From NCBI GenBank assembly GCA_007695115.1, contig REEK01000107.1, forward strand, positions 1 through 64,000: a stretch of DNA of 64,000 nt, read 5' to 3'. Both the position numbers and the translations under genes were made by a program. Shown one piece after another: positions 36,164 to 44,796 of this stretch; position 1 is the stretch's first letter; the number at the start of each line of letters is the position of its first letter. The notes below the pieces were generated by a model that ran no database searches, was not told the origin of the DNA, and saw only the letters and a list, made by a program, of their open reading frames with translations. The DNA is from Sphaerobacteraceae bacterium (lineage in GTDB: Bacteria > Chloroflexota > Chloroflexia > Thermomicrobiales > Thermomicrobiaceae).

Positions 36164-37540
36164 CTACGACTTCTTCAACGTACTTAGCGCCAGCGCGATG
36201 TGATACTTCGTCCGCAGGATCAGTGTCTCGATCCCGAGTGACTCATTGATGTTGTGAGCGCCACTGAGTGACGGGTCATCATCCGGATGAGAGGGGGTGA
36301 AGCCGTAGATGGTGTTCCCCAGCGGTCGAACCAGTCGGGAGTCGGTGAACCCGACCGTCAGACCGGGCAGGAAGGTGATGTCGTCGTTGCCGAGTGCCGC
36401 ACGGGTCGCCTCTTCGACATTGCTGCGGAATGGCGAATCGAACGATGAGGCGTTTGAGATCGATGTCTCGTGGACATGGAACGTCACGCCGTCGATGCCT
36501 TCGGCAATTTTCGCCGCCTGCGCCTCGACGTATGCCTTGTCCTGACTCGGGAGCGAGCGAACATCGCAGACGATCGTGCAATTCTCGGCCACGCTGTTCG
36601 ATTTCACCCCGGCGTTCATCATCGATGCCACGAGGGTCATCCGGGAGCATGCACGGAGTTTGGAGGCCAGACTGTAGTTGCTCTTGCCGACCCGCTCCAG
36701 AATCTCTTCGAGATTATCGACGGTCACTTCTTCATCCAGACCGGCGAGTTTGTCGAGATGGCCGAAGATTTCGGCTTCGACGGAGACTTCCGGCTCATAG
36801 TTTTCGATCCGACGAATCAGCTCCTGCGCTTTGTAGATCGCGTTGTCTGCTCGCCACGGCTGCGATGCGTGGAATCCCTTGCCGGCGATGTGGAAGTGCA
36901 TCTCCAGCCGGCCCTTTTCTCCGGTGGCGATCTCATAGATCATCCCGGCAGCCCCGTGGGTTGGGTCGCCGCCACCCTCGTTGACGGCGTAGTCCGCCTT
37001 GAGCGTTTCCGGGTGATTTTCAACCTGCCAGCCAAAGCCATACACTCCGCCGGTCTCTTCGTCCGCGCAGGTCGCGAAGGTCAGGCGACCGTCAAGCTCC
37101 ACGCCAGCTCGCTTGAGAAGGATCAGCGCCATTGCCTGCGATGCGACGGTGCCCTTCATGTCGGCTGCGCCACGGCCATAGATCCGGTTGTCGTGAATCT
37201 CCGCGCCAAAGGGCGGATAGGTCCACTGTGATTCATCCTCGACGGGAACCACATCGGTGTGCGACATCAGCAGCAGGCTAGGGCTGGCGTCCTTCTTGTC
37301 CTTGTCATAGTTGGCGATCAGATTTCCCCGGTTTGGTCTGGGCTTGTAGATATCGGCTTCGATGCCATCCTTCGCCAGCTTTGCCTGAATCAGCTCCGCA
37401 GCCGGGAGTTCGTCTCCACTGTCTGGATCACCGAAGCTGACCGACGGCACCCGAACGATCTCCTGGCAGAGCTCGACGATTTCATCGTGCGCAGCATCCA
37501 CTGCGTCCATCATCTGTTTCATTAGCGCCTGATCAGCCAT
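36164..37540 (-). CDS. M20-family metallopeptidase/deacylase
   Basis: 458-residue zinc hydrolase related to ArgE, DapE and carboxypeptidase G2. Motifs: LMSHTDVVP (metal His), GRGAADMKG (bridging Asp), CADEETGG (general-base Glu pair) and, at the end, SGAHNINESLGIE with the last zinc ligand. The dimerisation domain occupies the middle third. The substrate is not predictable. GAGGAG lies upstream of the ATG. It stands alone on the minus strand. Confidence 0.9.
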   Translation of the reverse strand: MADQALMKQMMDAVDAAHDEIVELCQEIVRVPSVSFGDPDSGDELPAAELIQAKLAKDGIEADIYKPRPNRGNLIANYDKDKKDASPSLLLMSHTDVVPVEDESQWTYPPFGAEIHDNRIYGRGAADMKGTVASQAMALILLKRAGVELDGRLTFATCADEETGGVYGFGWQVENHPETLKADYAVNEGGGDPTHGAAGMIYEIATGEKGRLEMHFHIAGKGFHASQPWRADNAIYKAQELIRRIENYEPEVSVEAEIFGHLDKLAGLDEEVTVDNLEEILERVGKSNYSLASKLRACSRMTLVASMMNAGVKSNSVAENCTIVCDVRSLPSQDKAYVEAQAAKIAEGIDGVTFHVHETSISNASSFDSPFRSNVEEATRAALGNDDITFLPGLTVGFTDSRLVRPLGNTIYGFTPSHPDDDPSLSGAHNINESLGIETLILRTKYHIALALSTLKKS

Positions 37541-37761
37541 CTGAATCTCCTCACGGGTAAGGCCAATTGCCGTGGTTTCGTTGTCGGCTCAATGATCGTC
37601 ATGCTAACGGGAATGCTCCATTCTGGCAACGTACTGGCCAGCGCTCGATGACTGGTCCCTGAGCCGCGGCATGACGTTTGCGCAAGACGCGCCAAGCATT
37701 GCTTCTGGAAGATCGCCGATATACGCAAAGCAATGATTAAGGGAATCTGAAAGGAACTGAA

Positions 37762-38403
37762 ATGACCGCTAGCTCACTTCGTGAATTGTTCGCCCCCGAA
37801 GTAGATACTATCGAACGGGCTGATCCGGCTTCGCACGCCAAACGACGGATGGATACGAACGAGACTCGCTCACTCCTGGTTGTCGAAGGTGATCAGCTTG
37901 TCGGCATCATCAAGCGCAATGATCTGCTGCACGGATCCGATGACGACTATGAGCGGCCAGTTGGCGAGTTCATGCAACCGAACGTGCCGAGTGTTACGGA
38001 GAATCACTCGATCGAAGAAGCACATGCCGCTCTGGGTGGTGACATCAACATTGAACAGGTTCCGGTACTGGACGCAGAGGGTCGCCTGATAGGGGTTATC
38101 AATCGCAGCGATTTGAATGCCGCGCACGAGGCAGTGGGTGGTGACGAGCCAGCGCCGCCTGCCATGGAGCTCGAAGATGGTATGACCGTCAAAGATTCGG
38201 ACGGCTCCAAGCTGGGCGAGCTGAAAGAGGCTACGTTCACTGCGACGGGCGACGTGGAGTTCTTCACGGTTGAACACGGCATGATCTTCAAGAATCGCAA
38301 GCGTCTGCCGGGAGACGTGATCCAGGGAGTGCAAGACGGCGAACTGGTGCTGGCGATTTCCTCAATGGAATTCGGCATGATCAAGGACCTGGGCGAAGAA
38401 TAA
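37762..38403 (+). CDS. Tandem CBS-domain protein with PRC-barrel-like C-terminus
   Basis: 213 residues. Two CBS domains cover about 8-60 and 66-125 and would bind an adenine nucleotide as a Bateman pair. Residues about 137-210 form a beta-rich unit starting GMTVKDSDGSKLGEL that looks like a PRC barrel. No enzyme domain is attached, so it is probably a regulator acting on a partner. A strong terminator follows. Confidence 0.82.
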   Translation: MTASSLRELFAPEVDTIERADPASHAKRRMDTNETRSLLVVEGDQLVGIIKRNDLLHGSDDDYERPVGEFMQPNVPSVTENHSIEEAHAALGGDINIEQVPVLDAEGRLIGVINRSDLNAAHEAVGGDEPAPPAMELEDGMTVKDSDGSKLGELKEATFTATGDVEFFTVEHGMIFKNRKRLPGDVIQGVQDGELVLAISSMEFGMIKDLGEE

Positions 38404-38437
38404 CTCCCGGTCCTCATTCACTCCACTCCTTCTCAGA

Positions 38438-38461
38438 CGGCCCCGGCATTTGCCGGGGCCG
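38438..38461 (+). terminator. Intrinsic terminator after the CBS gene
   Basis: CGGCCCCGGCA and TGCCGGGGCCG form an 11-bp perfect stem with a 2-base loop, followed by a partly T-rich stretch, 34 bases after the stop. Confidence 0.8.
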
Positions 38462-38501
38462 CACTGCTTTGCTTCCTGTGTTGTAAGAAATGGTGAGCGT
38501 C

Positions 38502-38584
38502 TGGTAGTTCGGGCAGCTCCGTCTGCCCACGTCCCAGCAGACCGGTTCGCGGGACGGGGCGACACGGAGGTCGCTGGACTACCG
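38502..38584 (+). repeat. Cloverleaf repeat with complementary loops, copy B
   Basis: 83-bp partner of the element at 20142-20222. Closing stem GGTAGT (38503-38508) with ACTACC (38578-38583); arm 1 GGGCAG, loop CTCCGT, CTGCCC; central arm GTCCC (38531-38535) with GGGAC (38551-38555); arm 3 GGCGAC, loop ACGGAG, GTCGCT. Compared with copy A, an A-T pair became T-A in the closing stem and a C-G pair became T-A in the central arm, both preserving pairing. It also lies between convergent genes. Confidence 0.75.
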
Positions 38585-38631
38585 CTCGTCGCCGATGAGA
38601 ATCGACACAAGCGTGCACGGGGTCAACAGGG

Positions 38632-39336
38632 TCAGTCTGAGGCTCTCCCAGAGGTTCCGAAGGCGGCCTGATATTCAGCCTCGCTGCCTACCCACGTTTC
38701 GCCGTCTTCGTAGAATTCCTTCTTCCAGATCGGGACGATCTCTTTGATCCGGTCGATCGCATAGCGGCAAGCATCGAAGGCGTCACCACGGTGGGCGGAG
38801 GCAACGGCGATTGCCACGCTGGCTTCCCCGACGCTGAGATGTCCCATCCGGTGGAGGATAGCTGTAGCTTCGATCTCCCAGCGTTCCTGGATTTCAACGC
38901 CGATCTGCTGAAGCATCTTTTCGGCAGCTGGTGGATACGCTTCATAATCCAGGCTCTTCACTGCCCGACCACGTGCGTTATCGCGCACGGTGCCGACGAA
39001 GGTGACGATCGCCCCCGTTCCGGGAGAGGCAACCATCGCCGTGACATCTGCTTCTGATACCGGTGTCTCGGTGACTTGAAATCGCTTCACTTCTCCGCCG
39101 GATACCGGCGGGATCAGGGCGATCTCATCGCCTTCCTGTACGGCGTAGGAGGGTTCGGCGTATTCCTCGTTAACCATGAAAAGGAGCGATGGCCGAAGCC
39201 GCTGGATCTGGGGATGCTCGCTGGCGATCCCGGAAAACACATCGTCCAGGGTCTCCCCCGGAGAGGCTTCACGGGTTTCCTGCGACTGACCAATCAGCTC
39301 CCGGACGACGGCGAAATAGAGCAGTCTGATGCGCAA
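38632..39336 (-). CDS. Fused molybdopterin synthase (MoaD-MoaE)
   Basis: About 234 residues joining both subunits of molybdopterin synthase, which puts the dithiolene sulfurs on cyclic pyranopterin phosphate. Residues 1-81 are a ubiquitin-like MoaD ending ALIPPVSGG. MoaE follows, with RMGHLSVGEASV, HRGDAFDACRYAID and the Lys pair in IWKKE. The Gly-Gly must be freed to carry the thiocarboxylate, so cleavage after about Gly81 is expected, as known for mycobacterial MoaX. TTG at 39336 with GGGAG upstream is used; longer frames would run into the tRNA gene. Confidence 0.9.
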   Translation of the reverse strand: MRIRLLYFAVVRELIGQSQETREASPGETLDDVFSGIASEHPQIQRLRPSLLFMVNEEYAEPSYAVQEGDEIALIPPVSGGEVKRFQVTETPVSEADVTAMVASPGTGAIVTFVGTVRDNARGRAVKSLDYEAYPPAAEKMLQQIGVEIQERWEIEATAILHRMGHLSVGEASVAIAVASAHRGDAFDACRYAIDRIKEIVPIWKKEFYEDGETWVGSEAEYQAAFGTSGRASD

Positions 39337-39375
39337 GGTAGTCTCCCGTTGATTACGTGAAGGGTGAAGAGATAG

Positions 39376-39448
39376 TGCCCCCGGCAGGACTCGAACCTGC
39401 GACATGCGGCTTAGAAGGCCGCCGTTCTATCCCCTGAACTACGGGGGC
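39376..39448 (-). tRNA. tRNA-Arg (UCU)
   Basis: 73-base cloverleaf with a 7-bp acceptor stem GCCCCCG/CGGGGGC. The anticodon arm GCGGC-CTTCTAA-GCCGC gives anticodon TCT, which reads AGA. The T arm has GGTTCGAGTCC. No CCA is encoded. A TACAAT box lies upstream at 39497-39502 on the minus strand. Confidence 0.97.
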
Positions 39449-39527
39449 AAGCCAGTGAACTCGCCAGGATTGAGCGATTCAGGCGTTCACCCCCGAATTG
39501 TACATGACCCTTCATTCCGAAATGCCA

Positions 39528-41720
39528 TCAGTGAGTGATTTGCGGTGCGGTCTCATCGATATCCGGGATCAGCGGAAGGCAGAATGTAAATGTCGTTGAC
39601 TTGCCTGGTGTAGAAGAGACAGAGATCGAGCCGCCATGCTGTTCGATAATCTGCCTGGTGATGTAGAGCCCCAGCCCGGTACCGCTGATTCCTCTTGAGG
39701 CCGCAGCTCCCCGTTGAAACGGTTGAAACAGTCGTGCCTGCTCCTCGTCGGAGATCCCGACCCCCTGATCCTCAATCCTGACCGTTGCATCGCGTTCATC
39801 TGCCTGAATGGAGACCTTGATTGGCCCGCCATCAGGGGAGTATTTCAAGGCATTTGACAGCAGATTCGAAAACACCTGATCGAGTCGCAAAGGATCCCAC
39901 TGTCCACGAACTGGCCCGCTGGCATGGACGATCATCTCGTGGTTCGGGCGACGTTCGATCGCGTCATCGAACCGTTCAGCGACCTGCTGAGCCAGTTCAA
40001 CCAGGTCAGTATTGGGAGTCAGATTCAGGTCAAGACGCCCGCGCTGCATGCGAGACACATCGAGGATGTCGGACACAAGCAACTCGAGTCGCGTGACCTG
40101 GGTAAAGAGCCGCTCTCTCGTTGTGATAATGCGTTCGTGCTCCCACTCAGGTTTGTTGAGATACCGCTCCAGAACCTGAATATACCCTTTGATGACGGTC
40201 AACGGTGTCTTCAACTCGTGAGAGACCAGGGAGACGAACTCTTCTCGTGCCCGGGCTGCTTCCTGAGCTTCGTGGTAGAGATGCGCGTTGTCGATGCTGA
40301 CCGCGGCCCGGTGGGTCACCTCGGATGCCAGATGAAGATCATCCTCAGTATAGCGACGACCAGAGTCTGACATGCCGAAGGTCACTACACCGAACGCCCG
40401 ACCGCGGGCGACCAGCGGTACCAGCATGACCGAGGTTGGATTGAGCTGGCGGGCGAGCTCCAGATGTTCCGGGCTCCGGGCCATTTTCTGCAGCATCTCG
40501 TCGGTGACGATTGAGTGGAGCTGGGGGCGTCCATCCTGCAGCGCCCGGGTCAATGGGTGGGAATCGTCACCGTGCGGCAGAAATCCGCGCTCACGGATCG
40601 ATTCCAGAATCACTTGTTTCTCCGGGTTTCGATGCGCCAGTGCCAGCCGATTGATGTTGCCATTTGGTTCCAGCGTGTTGATCGAACACCAGTCCGCCTG
40701 TTTGGGAATGATCAGACGCATCAGCTTCGCCAGCGTGGTCTCGTATTCGAGCGATGTTGCCAGAGCCTCGCTTACCTCGGAGAGGAACTGGAAGCGCTCT
40801 TTGGTTCGCTCTGCCTCTTGTCTGGCTGCCTGCTCCAGCGCCAGCTGAAATGCCTGAGCTTCGCTCGCCTTGCGTTCAGTGACGTCCTGAGCAGTTCCCA
40901 CCATGCTGATCAGATCTCCCTCCTCGTTGACGGTGATCGCTCCCTGGCTGTAGATGAGCCTGACGATGCCATCGGGGCGAACAATCCGGTGCTCCAACTC
41001 GAAGGACGATCGTCGCTCCAGCGCCTCGCTGATGGTCTGTGAGACCCGATCACGATCGGCAGGATGAATGTAGAGAACGTAGTCGGCGTAGCTCATGGGG
41101 TCATCAGAAGGCTCAACGCCGAACAGGCGATACAGCTCGTAGGACCAGGTGATTTCGTCAGTGAGCACATCCCAGCGCCAGCTCCCGAGTTTGGCAACGC
41201 GCTGCGCTTCGGCCAGCAGTAACTGATTGGTGCGGAGCTCATTAGCTAACCGGGTGTGCTGGGTGATGTCGCGAATCGTGACGAGGAGAAAGGACTGCTC
41301 TGAAATCGTGACCGATCTGGTCTCAATCTCCGCGTTGAGAACGGCGCCACTTCGGGTGATCACGTTGAATCTGGCCGACGCTGCGGCGGAGTATGGTGCT
41401 GACTGCGTGGCGCGGTACCGGATGAACTCCAGCAACTGTTCGCGAGCCTGATCATGTACAAGCTCATCGATTCTGGTGCCCCGAAGCTCCTCTGGCGTCC
41501 AACCAAGAAGATCCTCTGCGCGCTGATTCATTTCGACTATGTGATGCCCGGGGTCGAGCATGATGACCGAATCTGATATCGCGTTCAATACCTGAAGCGT
41601 ATTGGACAAATCATGGTCCTGGGGTTGACGTGTCACGTTCAAGAGTACTCCGATTTCCGACGAGTCGCATCGGTCTGTCTCGTGTGCCACCTTGTTCGAA
41701 GTCACTGCAGAATCTAGCAC
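39528..41720 (-). CDS. Hybrid-input sensor histidine kinase (PAS-PAS-GAF-HisKA-HATPase)
   Basis: Up to 730 residues, cytosolic. PAS domains lie at about 38-153 and 175-283, GAF at about 315-480, then a dimerisation domain with phospho-acceptor His501 in SHELKTPL. The ATPase domain has N-box NLLSNALKYS, DQGVGI and GTGLGLYI. No membrane segment is seen. The start is uncertain: GTG at 41720, or GTG at 41636 with CGGAGT upstream. It is the last gene of the minus-strand signalling block and starts 125 bases after the GGDEF-EAL gene. Confidence 0.92.
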   Translation of the reverse strand: MLDSAVTSNKVAHETDRCDSSEIGVLLNVTRQPQDHDLSNTLQVLNAISDSVIMLDPGHHIVEMNQRAEDLLGWTPEELRGTRIDELVHDQAREQLLEFIRYRATQSAPYSAAASARFNVITRSGAVLNAEIETRSVTISEQSFLLVTIRDITQHTRLANELRTNQLLLAEAQRVAKLGSWRWDVLTDEITWSYELYRLFGVEPSDDPMSYADYVLYIHPADRDRVSQTISEALERRSSFELEHRIVRPDGIVRLIYSQGAITVNEEGDLISMVGTAQDVTERKASEAQAFQLALEQAARQEAERTKERFQFLSEVSEALATSLEYETTLAKLMRLIIPKQADWCSINTLEPNGNINRLALAHRNPEKQVILESIRERGFLPHGDDSHPLTRALQDGRPQLHSIVTDEMLQKMARSPEHLELARQLNPTSVMLVPLVARGRAFGVVTFGMSDSGRRYTEDDLHLASEVTHRAAVSIDNAHLYHEAQEAARAREEFVSLVSHELKTPLTVIKGYIQVLERYLNKPEWEHERIITTRERLFTQVTRLELLVSDILDVSRMQRGRLDLNLTPNTDLVELAQQVAERFDDAIERRPNHEMIVHASGPVRGQWDPLRLDQVFSNLLSNALKYSPDGGPIKVSIQADERDATVRIEDQGVGISDEEQARLFQPFQRGAAASRGISGTGLGLYITRQIIEQHGGSISVSSTPGKSTTFTFCLPLIPDIDETAPQITH

Positions 41721-41845
41721 GTTTCGTGTGCCCGGTGAGCATCGGACGTTATCGACAAGATCTGTATTGTCACTGAGATTGTACTGATTCGTCCAATGCG
41801 GGCGTACCTCGAGGTCATAAACAGGGCAGGCTGCGAGCGTTCTGA

Positions 41846-44350
41846 CTACTCCTGCGAAGCAGCCGCAATCTCGTGAAAGTACGCGGAGATGTCACTCAGC
41901 GGAACCGGGAATCCGAGCAGATACCCCTGAGCCAGATCGATGGTTACGCTTTTCGCGAGCTCAAATTGCTCAGGGGCTTCGATCCCTTCGGCCACGGTCC
42001 GGATTCCCAGGTCTGATGCGAGGGAGCTGATCGATCGAAGGATCGCGTTAGAGTACTGAAGGTCGCCGTCGGTTGCGATGATCGATCGATCAAGTTTGAG
42101 GAAATCTACGGGGATTTTCTGGAGAATGGCAAACGTTGAATAGCCTACGCCGAAATCATCGATCGCGATCCTTACTCCGAGTTTGCTCAGCGCCTTGACC
42201 GCGGCAACAGGCTCAGGATTTCCGGACGCCAGCGCCCGTTCGGTAACCTCGACCACCAGGTTGTAGGCACTGAGCTTGTGATGGGCGAGTAGCCGTTTGA
42301 TTCTGTCTACAAGGGTTGGAGACGCCAACTCGCGTTGATCGAGATTTACCGTGACGCTGGGAAGGCGGTAGCCATAGCGGTCAGCGATTTCTCGCCAGTC
42401 TGCGAGCGCAGCGATTGACTCCTGCAGTACGAAGTCTCCGATTTCTTCCATGAGCTCGGCTTCGATCGCCACGTCGAGGAAATACCCTGGCCCGACCAGT
42501 CCGTGCACTGGGTGCTGCCAGCGAACGAGTGCTTCGCCAGCAGCGAAGCGGTTGGTTCCGATCTCAATAATGGGTTGAAAGTAGACACGGAATTCGCGAT
42601 TGATCAGTGCCTTGCGAAGCTCGTTTTCCAGGGTTAGCCGGTTGACAGCCATCAGATGATGCTCAGTATCGAAGATCTCATATTGCCCGCGGCCCCGGTT
42701 CTTTGCGCGATACATGGCGGTGTCCGCGTCGCGGACGATAGCTTCCGGACTCTCGTAGCGTGCGCTATTCAACACGATACCGATTCCCGCGGTGGCGGAA
42801 ATCGAGTGATCACCGATGGAGAACGAATCCTGCAGTGCTCGTTGCAGGCGGCGGGCAACCCGAGCAGCATCATAGGGAGTGCCAATGTCTTCAACGAGAA
42901 TGCCGAAATCGTCTCCCCCGAGTCTGGCGAGTGTATCGCTCGGCTCCAGGATACTCGCGATCCGGTTTGCGACTTCGATCAGCAGCTGGTCCCCTGCGCT
43001 ATGTCCCAGCCCGTCGTTGACGATCTTGAACTGATCTAGGTCGAGCATGAAAACGCCGAATACGAAGTCCGGATTCCGGGTGGAATGTGCCAGGGCCTGA
43101 GCAATCCGCTCGCCGAACATGACACGATTCGGCCGGCCGGTCAGGCGATCATGGAGGGCATCATGAATGATCTGTTGTTCATACTGTTTTCGCAGCGTGA
43201 TGTCTGACTGAGTGGATACGTGATGGCTGATGGCGCCGTGTTGATCGCGTACCGGCGCGATGTTCAACAGCATGTCGAAGGATTCGCCGCTCCGACGCTG
43301 GCCGGCTGTTTCCCCGTGGAACGCTTCTCCCTTACGAATCGCCCGATTAATCTGATTGACCGTGACCGGATCGGTTTCCGGGCCCATGAGAAGCATCGCC
43401 TTGCGGCCGTCGACATCTGTCGCCTGATATCCGGTTAGATCGGTGAATGCGCGATTGGCAAAGACAATCTCCGGGGCCTTCTGCTGATCGAGCCGGGTGC
43501 TGATGATGATCGATTCGTTTGCCTGATCGATCGCCGTTCGCAGCAACTCGAGCCGTTCCTCCTGCTGACGACGTGCGGTAACGTCAGTTTGCAGGCCGAC
43601 AAAGTGGGTGAGTTGCCCGTCCTTGCTGAACACCGGTGAGATAAAAATCTGATTCCAGAACGCGGTGCCATCTTTACGGTAGTTGAGAATTTCAAGGGCG
43701 ATATCTTCGTGATTTTTGATGCCTTCACGCATTCGTTCCACTGCGGTCTTGTCGGTCTCAGGCCCTTGAAGAAACCGGCAGTTGTGGCCAACGATCTCAT
43801 CAAGATCGTATCCAGTGATCCTGAGGAAAGCCGGATTGGCGAATGTGATCGGAAAGCCCTGAATCTGGGCGTCTACCAGCACCATTCCCTGACCGAGTTG
43901 AGCGATTGCCGCATCCAGTACATGGCGTTCATCGCGCTCCTGGCGCAAATGCCCGCCGAGTCGCACCCGTTCCACGGCGTAGGTGATTGACCGGCTGAGC
44001 AGGATCGGATTGATGTCATCTTTGACGAGGTAGTCTTGAGCGCCACCACGCACTGCGTTGATTCCGATGGACTCACTTTCGAGGCCCGTCAGCACGACAA
44101 CCGGGACGTCGGGTCTGATATCCATGCATCGATTCAGCGTTTCCAGCCCATCACTATCGTCGAGGTGCAGGTCGAGCAGAATCAGATCGCAATGGGTCTG
44201 AAGGTCTAAACTGGCAAGTTCCTGAATGGATGACAGGTGCCGGAGCTCGAAGCTGCTACCTGGTGGCACATCTTTGAGGTACTCTCGAATGAGCCGCGCA
44301 TCACCCGGGTTATCCTCCACCAGCCAGACAGTCAGCGGTAGCGCGGACAT
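41846..44350 (-). CDS. REC-LOV-PAS-GGDEF-EAL protein, putative blue-light c-di-GMP regulator
   Basis: 834 residues. A receiver domain (about 5-125, phospho-acceptor Asp60) is followed by a LOV domain at about 145-260 with the full flavin signature: GHNCRFLQG with adduct Cys191, Asn223, Asn233 and Gln254. A second, LOV-like PAS at about 275-390 lacks the cysteine. The GGDEF domain reads GGDDF at 478-482, so cyclase activity is doubtful. The EAL domain looks active: Glu606 in EALVRW, Asn669, Glu701, Asp731-Asp732, Lys752, Glu788, Gln808. Net c-di-GMP breakdown under light and phosphorelay control is inferred. It starts 2 bases after the regulator stop. Confidence 0.93.
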   Translation of the reverse strand: MSALPLTVWLVEDNPGDARLIREYLKDVPPGSSFELRHLSSIQELASLDLQTHCDLILLDLHLDDSDGLETLNRCMDIRPDVPVVVLTGLESESIGINAVRGGAQDYLVKDDINPILLSRSITYAVERVRLGGHLRQERDERHVLDAAIAQLGQGMVLVDAQIQGFPITFANPAFLRITGYDLDEIVGHNCRFLQGPETDKTAVERMREGIKNHEDIALEILNYRKDGTAFWNQIFISPVFSKDGQLTHFVGLQTDVTARRQQEERLELLRTAIDQANESIIISTRLDQQKAPEIVFANRAFTDLTGYQATDVDGRKAMLLMGPETDPVTVNQINRAIRKGEAFHGETAGQRRSGESFDMLLNIAPVRDQHGAISHHVSTQSDITLRKQYEQQIIHDALHDRLTGRPNRVMFGERIAQALAHSTRNPDFVFGVFMLDLDQFKIVNDGLGHSAGDQLLIEVANRIASILEPSDTLARLGGDDFGILVEDIGTPYDAARVARRLQRALQDSFSIGDHSISATAGIGIVLNSARYESPEAIVRDADTAMYRAKNRGRGQYEIFDTEHHLMAVNRLTLENELRKALINREFRVYFQPIIEIGTNRFAAGEALVRWQHPVHGLVGPGYFLDVAIEAELMEEIGDFVLQESIAALADWREIADRYGYRLPSVTVNLDQRELASPTLVDRIKRLLAHHKLSAYNLVVEVTERALASGNPEPVAAVKALSKLGVRIAIDDFGVGYSTFAILQKIPVDFLKLDRSIIATDGDLQYSNAILRSISSLASDLGIRTVAEGIEAPEQFELAKSVTIDLAQGYLLGFPVPLSDISAYFHEIAAASQE

Positions 44351-44352
44351 GA

Positions 44353-44796
44353 CTATTCCTCCGGGAGCAGAACAGTAGCGATCCAGAAGGACTCGATCTG
44401 GCTCACCGCATTCAGGAAATCATCGAGATCCATCGGTTTCTGCACGTAGGCGTTGGCATGTTCTCGATAACTTGCGGCGATGTCTTCGGGCTCACCTGAT
44501 GTCGAAAACATGACAATCGGAATTGAACCGACTCCGGCATCCTGCTTGGTCTCTGCCAGGACATCCAGACCACTGGTCTGATCGATATGCAGATCCATCA
44601 GGATAAGATCTGGCCGATGATGGCTCCGGCCGGCTTTCCGGATTTCCTCAAAAGCCGTGGCTCCGTCATTGACAACCGTGAGCTGGGTATTGAACCCGGA
44701 TTCGGTCAGCGCTTCGCGAACCAGCCGAACATCTGCCGGATTATCTTCGACAATCAGGATCTCGAACGGACGTTTTCGGACACTATCGCGGTTCAT
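44353..44796 (-). CDS. Single-domain response regulator, Rcp1-like
   Basis: 147-residue receiver domain with no output domain. It has the acidic pocket in VEDNPAD, phospho-acceptor Asp in LILMDLHID, Thr/Ser switch in MFSTSGEP and Lys in YVQKPMD. This form typically pairs with phytochrome-like kinases. Its ATG overlaps the kinase stop by 4 bases, so the kinase at 44793-45911 is the probable partner. It could act as a phosphate shuttle to the receiver of the GGDEF-EAL protein. Confidence 0.93.
   Translation of the reverse strand: MNRDSVRKRPFEILIVEDNPADVRLVREALTESGFNTQLTVVNDGATAFEEIRKAGRSHHRPDLILMDLHIDQTSGLDVLAETKQDAGVGSIPIVMFSTSGEPEDIAASYREHANAYVQKPMDLDDFLNAVSQIESFWIATVLLPEE

Noticed and set aside
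36470-37231. 253-residue plus-strand open frame
   Set aside because: Antisense to the M20 peptidase gene; composition typical of a shadow frame.
38531-38560. T-arm-like GGTTCG in repeat copy B, suggesting a degenerate tRNA
   Set aside because: Copy A does not keep GGTTCG at the same place, there is no anticodon arm, and the conserved elements are the two complementary loops.
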